A DNA stretch of 8,598 nucleotides. It comes from Sphingomonadales bacterium. Its GTDB lineage: Bacteria; Pseudomonadota; Alphaproteobacteria; Sphingomonadales; Sphingomonadaceae. Position numbers and translations under genes: made by a program. The stretch covers positions 1-8,598 of the forward strand of contig JAFLDC010000091.1 of the NCBI GenBank assembly GCA_017302775.1, read 5' to 3'. The notes beneath the pieces were generated by a model, which worked only from the letters and a program-made list of their open reading frames with translations, made no database searches and was not told the origin of the DNA. Shown one piece after another: positions 1-7,077 of the stretch. The first letter of the stretch is position 1, and each line of letters starts with the position of its first letter.

Positions 1-1
1 G

Positions 2-2902
2 CACAGCCGCGTGGAGCAGCTGAACACCGAGCCCTTCGGCGTCATCACCTCGCGCGCGTTCGCGTCGCTGCTGGACTTCGTTACGCTGACCTGCCAACAC
101 CTGGCGCCCGGCGCGGTCTGGCTGGCGGCAACCATGCAGCGCGGCGGCGGCGATGCACGCCATCTGGCGCAGACCAGGGCTCTGGCCGCGACGATCGGGG
201 TGCCGCTGATTGCCGTTAACGATGCGCTTTACGCTCATCCCGACGCACGCGTCCTGCACGATATCCTGACTTGCATCCGCGAGGGAACCACCGTGCAGGC
301 CGCAGGCAAACTATTGCAGGCCAACGCGGAACGGCACCTGAAGGCCCCTGCCGAAATGGCGCGCCTGTTCCAGGCCTGTCCCGAAGCGATAGCAGCGACC
401 GCTGATGTGCTGGGGCGAATCAGCTTTTCGCTGGACCAACTGAAGTACGAATACCCGCATGAGGCAGTACCCGAAGGCTGGCAGCCGCAGGAATGGATGG
501 AACACCTGGTGCTGCAAGGCGGGAAGGCCCGGTTTCCTGACGGTCTGCCCGACACTTACCTCGCCACCCTTGCCGAGGAATTCAGCCTGATCCGTGCCCG
601 CAACTATGCCTACTATTTTCTCACGGTTCGCGATATCGTGCACTACGCCCGCAGCCTCGATCCGCCGATCCTGTGCCAGGGCCGGGGAAGCGCCGCCAAT
701 TCGCTGGTCTGCTATTTCCTGGGCATCACCCCGATCGATCCGGTGCGCGAAAAGCTCCTGTTTTCCCGCTTCCTGTCCGAAGAGCGGGATGAACCGCCCG
801 ATATCGACGTGGATTTCGAGCATGAGCGCCGTGAAGAGATCATGCAGTACATCTACCGCCGCTACGGGCGCGAGCGGGCCGGGATCGCGGCCACCGTCAT
901 CCATTATCGCCCACGCAGCACTCTGCGCGAAGTCGGCAAGGCGCTGGGTCTGACCGAGGATGTAACCGGGCGCCTGTCCTCCACCATCTGGGGCAACTGG
1001 GGTGATGATGTGCCCGAAACCCGTATCGAGGAAGCCGGGTTCCATATTGCCAATCCCGAAATCGCCCGACTCAAGACGCTCGTTGACCGTCTGCTCACCT
1101 TCCCCCGCCATCTGTCGCAGCATGTTGGCGGATTCGTGCTGACCGAAGGGCGGCTTGATGAACTGGTCCCGATTCACAACGCCGCCATGCCTGACCGCAC
1201 CTTCATCGAGTGGGATAAGGACGATATCGATGCGCTGGGGCTGATGAAGGTGGATGTGCTGGCGCTCGGCATGCTGACGTGCATTCGCAAGAGCTTTGAC
1301 CTGCTGCGCGCGCATGGCTGCGGTGATTACGATCTGCAGAATATACCACACGACGATGCGGCGGTTTACCGCATGCTGCAGCGTGGCGATTCCATCGGCA
1401 CCTTCCAGGTGGAGAGCCGGGCCCAGATCGCCATGCTGCCGCGCATGAAGCCTGCCTGCCTCTATGATCTGGTTATTCAGGTGGCAATCGTGCGCCCCGG
1501 CCCGATTCAGGGCGGGATGGTCCATCCCTATCTGCGCCGTCGCAATGGCGAAGAGCCGGCACTTCTTCCGCAACCCGCTCCGCCGCATGATCCTGGCGAA
1601 CTGAGCGAAGTGCTGGGCAGGACACTGGGGGTGCCACTGTTTCAGGAACAGGCCATGAAGCTGGCAATCGTTGCCGCCGGGTTCACTCCGGCTGAGGCCG
1701 ACGGCTTGAGGCGCGCCATGGCAACTTTCCGCAATCACGGGACAGTCCAGAATTATCAGACGCTACTGGTAGAAGGCATGGCTGCCCGCGGTTACCAACG
1801 GGACTTCGCCGAACGCTGCTTCGAACAGATCAAGGGCTTTGGGGAATATGGCTTTCCGGAGAGCCACGCGCAGGCTTTTGGCTGGCTCGCCTATGTCTCG
1901 TCCTGGCTCAAGTGTCATCATCCGGCTGCGTTCACCTGTGCGCTCCTCAACAGCCAGCCGATGGGGTTCTACGCCCCCGCACAGCTGGTCCGCGATGCCC
2001 AGGAACATGGCGTGCCGGTGCGCGGTGCCGATGTGAACGCCAGCCTGTGGGACAGCACGCTGGAACCAGATCAGGGAGGGGCACTGGCTCTTCGTCTGGG
2101 TCTGTCGCGGATCGACGGTTTTCGCGAACATTGGGCCGAAGCAATAGCGAACGCACGAACCGATGGTGCATTCCAATCGGTCGAAGACCTGTCCCGGCGC
2201 GCCGGATTGCCGATCGCTGCTCTCCATAGGCTGGCCGATGCCGATGCCTTGGGCTCGCTGGCCCTTACCCGGCGCACCGCGCTGTGGGAAGTACGGCGCA
2301 CGCCGCGCGATCAGCTGCCCCTGTTTGCTTTTTCGGCCGCGCCGGAACTGGGCGAGGAGATCGATGCCAACCTGCCCGCGATGCCTTTGGCGGAAGAAGT
2401 CGTCGCCGATTACCAGACTGCCCGGCTGTCACTCAAAGGCCATCCGGTGCAGTTCCTGCGGAAAGCCCTCATGCGCGAAGGAATACTCAGCTGCGCCGAT
2501 GCCGATGCCATGCCTGATGGTCGTCAGGTACGGACCGCAGGTGTCGTTCTCACCCGCCAGCGTCCTGGCAAGGGAAATGCCGTGTTCATCACCATCGAAG
2601 ACGAAACCGGCATCATCAATGCCCTGCTGTGGGCGCGCGACATGGAAAAGCAGCGCCGCGCCGTAATGGCCGCGCGCCTGATGCTGATCGAGGGGGAAAT
2701 CCAGCGCAGCAAGGAAGGCGTGGTGCATCTGATGGCCCGGCGTATTATCGACCGTACCGGGATGCTCGACTGTTTGACGCAACATGGTGGCGTTGCGGTG
2801 GACCTAGGCCGAGATGACGAAATCCGGCCCGCCTCAAAGCCTTCTAAACGCGGCCACCCCCGCGATGCCCGGATCATTCCGAAGTCACGCGACTTTCATT
2901 GA
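2..2902 (+). CDS. dnaE2: Error-prone DNA polymerase DnaE2, 5'-truncated by window edge
   Basis: C-family DNA polymerase that performs translesion synthesis in SOS mutagenesis, normally with ImuA and ImuB. The frame is open to the left edge, so the GTG at 11 is probably internal. Compared with family members of about 1,080-1,100 residues, roughly 140-150 N-terminal residues (start of the PHP domain) are missing. Counting from base 11, the polymerase core shows GRGSAANSL near 224-236, the catalytic pair in PPDIDVDF (D264, D266) and the third aspartate in LMKVDVLAL (D415), matching E. coli DnaE D401/D403/D555. The DnaE2-like VAIVRPGPIQGGMVHPYL block lies near 494-511. QLPLF (768-772) resembles a beta-clamp binding motif. 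An OB fold runs about 840-875. The C-terminus has the family's typical PKSRDFH ending, so the 3' end is complete. There is no frameshift. LexA control is usual for the family, but the promoter is outside the window. Confidence 0.96.
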   Translation, partial: HSRVEQLNTEPFGVITSRAFASLLDFVTLTCQHLAPGAVWLAATMQRGGGDARHLAQTRALAATIGVPLIAVNDALYAHPDARVLHDILTCIREGTTVQAAGKLLQANAERHLKAPAEMARLFQACPEAIAATADVLGRISFSLDQLKYEYPHEAVPEGWQPQEWMEHLVLQGGKARFPDGLPDTYLATLAEEFSLIRARNYAYYFLTVRDIVHYARSLDPPILCQGRGSAANSLVCYFLGITPIDPVREKLLFSRFLSEERDEPPDIDVDFEHERREEIMQYIYRRYGRERAGIAATVIHYRPRSTLREVGKALGLTEDVTGRLSSTIWGNWGDDVPETRIEEAGFHIANPEIARLKTLVDRLLTFPRHLSQHVGGFVLTEGRLDELVPIHNAAMPDRTFIEWDKDDIDALGLMKVDVLALGMLTCIRKSFDLLRAHGCGDYDLQNIPHDDAAVYRMLQRGDSIGTFQVESRAQIAMLPRMKPACLYDLVIQVAIVRPGPIQGGMVHPYLRRRNGEEPALLPQPAPPHDPGELSEVLGRTLGVPLFQEQAMKLAIVAAGFTPAEADGLRRAMATFRNHGTVQNYQTLLVEGMAARGYQRDFAERCFEQIKGFGEYGFPESHAQAFGWLAYVSSWLKCHHPAAFTCALLNSQPMGFYAPAQLVRDAQEHGVPVRGADVNASLWDSTLEPDQGGALALRLGLSRIDGFREHWAEAIANARTDGAFQSVEDLSRRAGLPIAALHRLADADALGSLALTRRTALWEVRRTPRDQLPLFAFSAAPELGEEIDANLPAMPLAEEVVADYQTARLSLKGHPVQFLRKALMREGILSCADADAMPDGRQVRTAGVVLTRQRPGKGNAVFITIEDETGIINALLWARDMEKQRRAVMAARLMLIEGEIQRSKEGVVHLMARRIIDRTGMLDCLTQHGGVAVDLGRDDEIRPASKPSKRGHPRDARIIPKSRDFH

Positions 2903-2953
2903 ACCGCCACGCTTGCGTACAGGGCGCACCTGCGCAAAACCGATAGACCGACA

Positions 2954-3038
2954 TGGTGCGGACGGTGGGACTCGAACCCACACGAGCAAGGCTCAGGGGA
3001 TTTTAAGTCCCCGGCGTCTACCATTCCGCCACGTCCGC
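2954..3038 (-). tRNA. tRNA-Leu (anticodon UAA), CCA encoded
   Basis: The 85-base cloverleaf folds fully on the minus strand. The acceptor stem GCGGACG (3038-3032) pairs with CGTCCGC (2964-2958), followed by discriminator A (2957) and an encoded CCA (2956-2954). The anticodon stem is GGGGA/TCCCC around loop CTTAAAA, giving anticodon TAA, which reads UUA leucine codons. The long variable arm GAGC-CTT-GCTC is the class II hallmark of Leu/Ser tRNAs. The T arm is GTGGG-TTCGAGT-CCCAC. It lies 84 bases downstream of ihfB on the same strand and convergent with dnaE2. No clear promoter of its own was recognised, so read-through from ihfB is possible. Confidence 0.97.
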
Positions 3039-3098
3039 ACGACACCACGGTCCTTAGGGCAAGGCGGCACGAGCATCCAGCCCCATACAACGCCAGCG

Positions 3099-3124
3099 AG
3101 CTGATCTGCCCGACAGGACCAGCT
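3099..3124 (-). terminator. Stem-loop overlapping the ihfB stop codon, possible weak terminator
   Basis: On the minus strand AGCUGGUC (3124-3117) can pair with GAUCAGCU (3106-3099) over 8 bp including one G-U pair, with a 10-base loop. It begins within the stop codon of ihfB. No U-run follows, so it does not meet the usual intrinsic terminator pattern. It could instead be a 3'-end protecting or processing structure before the downstream tRNA-Leu. Confidence 0.3.
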
Positions 3125-3404
3125 AATCGCTGTTCAGGCGCGCTCGCATTTCCTTGCCGGGCTTGAAATAGGGAACCTTTTTTCCCGGCACTTCCACTGT
3201 GTCGCCGGTGCGGGGATTGCGGCCCTTGCGGGCATCGCGGGCGCGGGTTGAGAAAGCGCCAAAGCCGCGCAGTTCAACCCGACCACCGTTGGCCAGCTTT
3301 GCAGCAATTTCATCAAAAAAAGTCGCAACGACTCTTTCGATCTCTTCCAGCCGAAGGCCCGGATTTTCCCGGGCGAGAGCGGCCACCAGTTCGGAACGGA
3401 TCAT
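3123..3404 (-). CDS. ihfB: Integration host factor subunit beta
   Basis: A 93-residue HU/IHF-family nucleoid protein. With IhfA it forms a heterodimer that binds specific sites in the minor groove and bends DNA sharply, acting in transcription, replication and recombination. It starts [11 protein letters not shown], the usual IHF beta N-terminus. The beta-arm region has [11 protein letters not shown] (about 42-52) and NPRTGD (about 63-68) with the DNA-intercalating proline, then [11 protein letters not shown]. Length matches the family (about 92-100 residues). The ATG at 3404 is chosen because the homologous N-terminus begins there and GGAAGG lies 10 bases upstream. The frame continues upstream to 3629, but that part resembles no IHF sequence. 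The GntR gene lies upstream on the same strand across a 152-base gap. Confidence 0.95.
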   Translation of the reverse strand: MIRSELVAALARENPGLRLEEIERVVATFFDEIAAKLANGGRVELRGFGAFSTRARDARKGRNPRTGDTVEVPGKKVPYFKPGKEMRARLNSD

Positions 3405-3423
3405 AATACGCACGCCTTCCAAC

Positions 3424-3441
3424 GGACCACCGAAGTGGCCC
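3424..3441 (-). promoter_or_regulatory. Leader hairpin with cUUCGg tetraloop upstream of ihfB
   Basis: In the minus-strand transcript GGGCCAC-UUCG-GUGGUCC forms a 7-bp stem with one G-U pair, closed by C-UUCG-G, an exceptionally stable tetraloop. It ends 19 bases before the ihfB start codon and just upstream of the GGAAGG ribosome-binding site. No U-run follows, so it is not a standard terminator. It may stabilise the mRNA 5' end or affect translation start. The structure is read directly from sequence. The role is inferred. Confidence 0.5.
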
Positions 3442-3501
3442 GTCCCAAAAGATTGGTAAAAACGCGGCACAGCTTCCGACCCGGTACAAGCAGCACTGCA
3501 C

Positions 3502-3515
3502 GGCACAGTTGTGCC
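3502..3515. promoter_or_regulatory. Palindrome in the ihfB upstream region, candidate operator
   Basis: GGCACAGTTGTGCC is a perfect 6-bp inverted repeat with a 2-base centre, about 98 bases upstream of the ihfB start codon. It lies in the 152-base gap between the GntR gene and ihfB, where an ihfB promoter would be expected. The short centre favours a dimeric DNA-binding protein site over an RNA hairpin. No binding protein can be named from the sequence. Confidence 0.3.
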
Positions 3516-3556
3516 ACTACAGCCGCGCGGGTGCAATCGACAATTGTAACCGTTAA

Positions 3557-3901
3557 CTACGAAATTTCGGCCAGCAAGTCGGCTGGGGCAATGCCCAGCC
3601 GAGCGATGCGCTGCCGGATTGTGGGCCACTCCACGGCAAGAAACGCATCACGTTCGGTCCGCCGCAATTTCTCGGCCGCACCGCGCGCGACAAACATACC
3701 GACCCCGCGCTGCACTTCAACCAGGCCATCCAATTGGAATTGCTGGTAAGCCTTGGCGACCGTCAAGGGATTGGCGCCCTGATCGGCGGCGAAAGCCCGC
3801 ACCGACGGCAACATCGCCCCTTCCGGATAAGTCCCATCGATGATCGCGGCGGCAATCTTGTCGCGGAGTTTGAGATAAACGGGTCTGGTCGCATCAGCCA
3901 T
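3557..3901 (-). CDS. GntR-family transcriptional regulator, YtrA-like
   Basis: A 114-residue DNA-binding regulator. Residues about 8-72 form the winged helix-turn-helix of the GntR family, including [21 protein letters not shown], then [20 protein letters not shown] (recognition helix region) and the wing [13 protein letters not shown]. Only about 40 helical residues follow, too few for a FadR, HutC or MocR effector domain. This is typical of the short YtrA subfamily, which often represses nearby transport genes. The ATG at 3901 has only a weak upstream ribosome-binding site. The gene is divergent from the peptide-transporter operon starting at 4082, making it the likely regulator of that operon and of itself. 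That link and its ligand are inference. Confidence 0.88.
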   Translation of the reverse strand: MADATRPVYLKLRDKIAAAIIDGTYPEGAMLPSVRAFAADQGANPLTVAKAYQQFQLDGLVEVQRGVGMFVARGAAEKLRRTERDAFLAVEWPTIRQRIARLGIAPADLLAEIS

Positions 3902-3908
3902 GCCGCAT

Positions 3909-3926
3909 CACTGCCATAATACAGTG
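3909..3926. promoter_or_regulatory. Inverted repeat over a -10-like box upstream of the GntR gene
   Basis: CACTG (3909-3913) and CAGTG (3922-3926) are exact inverted repeats 8 bases apart. The spacer includes TATTAT on the minus strand (3921-3916), a good -10-like hexamer for the GntR gene. The repeat starts 8 bases upstream of its start codon. A dimeric repressor bound here would block that promoter, fitting autoregulation by a YtrA-type protein. No good -35 box was found at the usual spacing. The start site and the operator role are inferred. Confidence 0.35.
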
Positions 3927-3994
3927 CCGCAGGCAAGGCCTTCTCCCGGCCGGCCAGCTGCGCGCAACAATCGAAAAGCCGCAACGAATTTCCC

Positions 3995-4022
3995 TTCACA
4001 GGCGCGAAATCCTGGCTAGTCT
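3995..4022 (+). promoter_or_regulatory. Possible sigma-70-type promoter for the transporter operon
   Basis: TTCACA (3995-4000) and TAGTCT (4017-4022) are separated by 16 bases, upstream of the transporter start at 4082. Both hexamers are imperfect matches to the consensus, so this is only a candidate. The rest of the 180-base divergent gap (3902-4081) shows no further feature I can support apart from the ribosome-binding site at 4070-4075 and the inverted repeat near 3909. Confidence 0.2.
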
Positions 4023-4081
4023 GCGCGCCATATAGCGGCTGCAGGGATCGGCAGTGCTCAAGAACGTTCGGGGAGCTTGAA

Positions 4082-5650
4082 ATGAAAGACATGGGCTTGT
4101 GGAATGAGGCCGACTGGATCGCGGCAATCATGGTCGGGGTGCTTGCGGTATTCCTGGCCATCGGTGCCAAGATCGCGGTCCAGCAGGAGCCGGAATTTGC
4201 AGGCCATCCCAAAGGCCTTTACATGCTGTTCTTTGCCGAGATGTGGGAACGCTTTTCCTACTACGGCATGCGCGCCCTGCTGATCTTCTATCTGACCAAG
4301 CACTGGCTGTTCAGCGATGGCAAGGCCAACCTGATCTACGGCGCCTATACCAGCCTGGTCTATATCACGCCCGTGCTGGGCGGCTATTTGGCCGACCGCT
4401 ATCTCGGCCAGCGCAAGGCTGTGCTGTTCGGCGGTTTGTTGCTGGCTATCGGCCACAGCCTGATGGCGGTTGAGGGTACCGGCGGGCAAAGCGACCCGGC
4501 CATCAACGTGTTCTGGGGAGCGCTGGCCTTCATCATTGTCGGCTCCGGCTTTCTGAAAGCGAACATCTCGGTGATGGTTGGCCAGCTCTACAAGCTGACC
4601 GATGTTCGCCGCGATGGCGCCTATACGATTTTTTACATGGGCATCAATGTCGGCGCGGCGATCGGGACGGTTCTGGTCGGTTATCTGGGCGAAACGATCG
4701 GTTGGGGCTATGGCTTCGGTCTGGCCGGGATCGGCATGCTGGTCGGCCTGGTGGTGTTCGTACTGGGCAAGAAGGCGCTGCTGGGCGCCGGCGAAGCGCC
4801 GGTCCCGCTCAGCAAATCGCGCGAGATGACGCTTTATGGCATCGGCGTGGCCGCCGTCGCGGTGATCTGGGCGCTGGTGCAGTACCAGTCGGTTATCCAG
4901 AGCTTGCTGGTTATTTCGGGCATCGGCCTGCTTGGCTACGTGCTTTACGAAACTTTCAAGCTGCCCAAGGAACCGCGTGAGCGGATGTTTGCGGTGCTGT
5001 TTTTGATCAGTCTCAATCCGTTGTTCTGGGGCCTGTTCGAACAGGCTGGCGGATCGATGAGCCTGTTCACCGACCGCTATGTCGATCGCGGTGCCACCCC
5101 GGCATCGCTGTTCCAGTCCATCAATCCGATTTACATCATCCTGTTCGCACCGCTGTTTGCAGCCTTGTGGCAATGGCTTGGCCGCCGCGGCAAGGAACCT
5201 TCGGCTCCGGCCAAATTCGGCCTGGCGCTGGCCCAGATGGGCCTTGCCAATCTGGTGCTGGTCTGGGGGGCACAGGCCTTCGGTATCGCGGCGATGACCC
5301 CGGTAATCTTCGTGTTCCTGTACTACCTGCTGGCCACAACCGGTGAGCTGTGCCTCAGCCCGGTCGGCCTCAGCGCGATGAACCGGCTGGCACCGAGTTA
5401 CCTCGCCTCGCTTATCATGGGCGCGTGGTTCTACATGACCGCGGTCGGCAACTTCGTCGCCGGCAAGATCGGCGAAGCCACGGGCGGCCATGGCGGGGAA
5501 ATGAGCAAGGAAAAGCTGCTGGAAATCTATGAAATGTTCGGCTGGATTTCGATCGGCGCCGCTGTCGTGGTCCTCCTGCTGTCGCGCACGGTCCGGGGCT
5601 GGATGCACCTGGACACGCTGGAAGACCGGCCGATCGGGAAGGGAGAATAA
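4082..5650 (+). CDS. Proton-coupled oligopeptide transporter (POT/PTR2 family)
   Basis: A 522-residue inner-membrane transporter of the major facilitator superfamily that imports di- and tripeptides with protons. The family signature ExxERFxYY is present as FAEMWERFSYYG (51-62; E53, E56, R57), followed by the loop GGYLADRYLGQRKA (100-113). Later family features are SINPIYIILFAPLFAALW and ELCLSPVGLSAMNRLAPSYL. The length fits the family (about 450-600). A hydrophobic stretch at about 12-33 before the signature helix suggests one extra N-terminal membrane segment. The start is supported by GGGGAG (4070-4075), 6 bases before the ATG. It is the first gene of an operon: the amidohydrolase gene starts 5 bases after its stop. 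Substrate range beyond peptides cannot be read from the sequence. Confidence 0.94.
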   Translation: MKDMGLWNEADWIAAIMVGVLAVFLAIGAKIAVQQEPEFAGHPKGLYMLFFAEMWERFSYYGMRALLIFYLTKHWLFSDGKANLIYGAYTSLVYITPVLGGYLADRYLGQRKAVLFGGLLLAIGHSLMAVEGTGGQSDPAINVFWGALAFIIVGSGFLKANISVMVGQLYKLTDVRRDGAYTIFYMGINVGAAIGTVLVGYLGETIGWGYGFGLAGIGMLVGLVVFVLGKKALLGAGEAPVPLSKSREMTLYGIGVAAVAVIWALVQYQSVIQSLLVISGIGLLGYVLYETFKLPKEPRERMFAVLFLISLNPLFWGLFEQAGGSMSLFTDRYVDRGATPASLFQSINPIYIILFAPLFAALWQWLGRRGKEPSAPAKFGLALAQMGLANLVLVWGAQAFGIAAMTPVIFVFLYYLLATTGELCLSPVGLSAMNRLAPSYLASLIMGAWFYMTAVGNFVAGKIGEATGGHGGEMSKEKLLEIYEMFGWISIGAAVVVLLLSRTVRGWMHLDTLEDRPIGKGE

Positions 5651-5655
5651 GGGCC

Positions 5656-7077
5656 ATGCCCGGCGCGAGAGGTTTGCTGCTGGTTGCCGCGGGCTGTGCT
5701 CTGGCACTGGGCGCCACGGGATCAAGCTTGGCCAAAGAAGCAGGCGACAAGAAGGATGAAAGCCCGGCGGTGAAGGCCGCGCGGGATTTCGACAAGAATC
5801 CTTACCCGTCGACCTATCGTCCCTACCCTTCACGCCCCGCCGTCATCACCGGCGCCACGATATTCGATGGTGCCGGCAAACGGATTGACGGCGGAGTACT
5901 GTTGATCCGCGACGGCAAGATCGCGGCAGTGGCTGGATCCCTGGCCGATCTGGACGTTCCCGCCGACGCCGTGCGGATCGATGGCACCGGCAAGTTCGTC
6001 ACGCCCGGCATTATCGATGCACATAGCCATCTGGGTGACTACCCCAGCCCCGGCGTCGATGCGCATGCCGATGGCAATGAAATGACCAACCCGACCACAC
6101 CCAATGTCTGGGCGGAACATTCGGTCTGGCCGCAGGATCCTGGCTTTTCGCGGGCGATGGCCAATGGCGGGGTCACCGCACTGCTGGTGTTGCCCGGTTC
6201 GGGCAATCTGATGGGCGGACGCGGGGTGGTGCTGAAAAACGTGTCTGCACGCACCATGCAGGGAATGAAGTTCCCGGGCGCGCCCTACAGCCTCAAGATG
6301 GCCTGCGGCGAAAATCCGAAGCGGGTCTATGGCGCGAAGGGCCGCGCGCCTTCCACCCGGATGGGCAACCTTGCGGTCAATCGCGAAACCTGGATCAAGG
6401 CGCAGGAATATCGCCGCAAACGCGACGCGGGCAAGCTGGAGAGCCGCGATCTGGGCATGGAAACCCTGGCGGGGGTGCTTGATGGCGAGATTCTGGTCCA
6501 GAACCACTGCTACCGGGCCGACGAAATGGCCGTGGTGCTCGATATGGGCAAGGAATTTGGCTATAAGGTCAGCACCTTTCATCATGCCATCGAAGCTTAC
6601 AAGATCGGCGATCTGCTTGCCGCCGCCGGCACCTGCAGTGCGGTATGGGCGGATTGGTGGGGCTTCAAGATGGAGGCCTATGACGCAATCCCCGAAAACG
6701 CTGGCCTGCTTTACAAGGCCGGAGCCTGCGTGGTGGTTCATTCCGACGATGCGAACGGCATCCAGCGGCTTAATCAGGAAGCCGCCAAGGCGCAGGGCGA
6801 CGCCCGCCGGATCGGAATCAATATTTCCGACGCCGAGGTGATCCGTTGGCTCACCCTCAATCCTGCCAAGGCAATCGGTATCGATAAGCAGACCGGCAGT
6901 CTTGAAGCAGGCAAGGGCGCGGATGTGGTCTTGTGGAACGGCAATCCCCTGTCGGTCTATTCACGGCCCGAAAAGGTCTGGGTCGATGGCGCGCTGATGT
7001 TCGATGCGGCGAACCGCAAACACCGCGCGGTCAGCGACTTCGAACTCGGTCAGCCTGGTGAAGGAGACGTAAAATGA
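5656..7077 (+). CDS. Exported metal-dependent amidohydrolase
   Basis: A 473-residue protein of the amidohydrolase superfamily (imidazolonepropionase-like, COG1228 type) that hydrolyses C-N bonds using bound divalent metal. An N-terminal signal peptide (hydrophobic to about residue 25, likely cut after SSLA) indicates the periplasm. A cysteine at 14 makes lipoprotein processing a weaker option. The beta-sandwich segment (about 62-115) leads into VTPGIIDAHSHLG with metal ligands H123 and H125. Further likely ligands are H284 (QNHCYRADE), H309/H310 (FHHAIEAYK) and D364 (VVHSDDANG). The C-terminal NPAKAIGID and GADVVLWNGNPL close the fold. Ribosome-binding site AAGGGAG (5639-5645) lies inside the end of the transporter gene. 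It overlaps the next gene by ATGA. With the transporter next door, dipeptides or acylated amino acids are reasonable substrates, but the exact reaction is unknown. Confidence 0.9.
   Translation: MPGARGLLLVAAGCALALGATGSSLAKEAGDKKDESPAVKAARDFDKNPYPSTYRPYPSRPAVITGATIFDGAGKRIDGGVLLIRDGKIAAVAGSLADLDVPADAVRIDGTGKFVTPGIIDAHSHLGDYPSPGVDAHADGNEMTNPTTPNVWAEHSVWPQDPGFSRAMANGGVTALLVLPGSGNLMGGRGVVLKNVSARTMQGMKFPGAPYSLKMACGENPKRVYGAKGRAPSTRMGNLAVNRETWIKAQEYRRKRDAGKLESRDLGMETLAGVLDGEILVQNHCYRADEMAVVLDMGKEFGYKVSTFHHAIEAYKIGDLLAAAGTCSAVWADWWGFKMEAYDAIPENAGLLYKAGACVVVHSDDANGIQRLNQEAAKAQGDARRIGINISDAEVIRWLTLNPAKAIGIDKQTGSLEAGKGADVVLWNGNPLSVYSRPEKVWVDGALMFDAANRKHRAVSDFELGQPGEGDVK

Noticed and set aside
311..1738. 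A 475-codon open frame on the minus strand inside dnaE2
   Set aside because: It is fully antisense to well-conserved DnaE2 catalytic sequence and has no recognisable domain. Long antisense frames are common in GC-rich coding DNA.
2924..2939. GCGC-ACCT-GCGC followed by AAAA as a terminator for dnaE2
   Set aside because: The stem is only 4 bp, and the run is A rather than T on the dnaE2 strand, so it is not an intrinsic terminator in that direction.
2954..3038. tRNA-Leu as an integration site for a mobile element
   Set aside because: There is no integrase gene nearby, and no repeat of the tRNA 3' end was seen elsewhere in the window.
3502..3518. A sigma-54-like promoter (TGGCAC...TGC) on the minus strand before ihfB
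   Set aside because: The GG and GC elements are 9 bases apart instead of the required 10, and the match is better explained by the palindrome.
4058..5833. A 591-codon open frame on the minus strand across the peptide transporter
   Set aside because: It is rich in Arg, Gln, His and Ala with no domain or membrane pattern, the mirror image of a hydrophobic transporter gene. It is treated as a shadow.
5830..6741. Minus-strand open frame inside the first amidohydrolase
   Set aside because: It is antisense to a gene with clear metal ligands and shows no recognisable protein features of its own.
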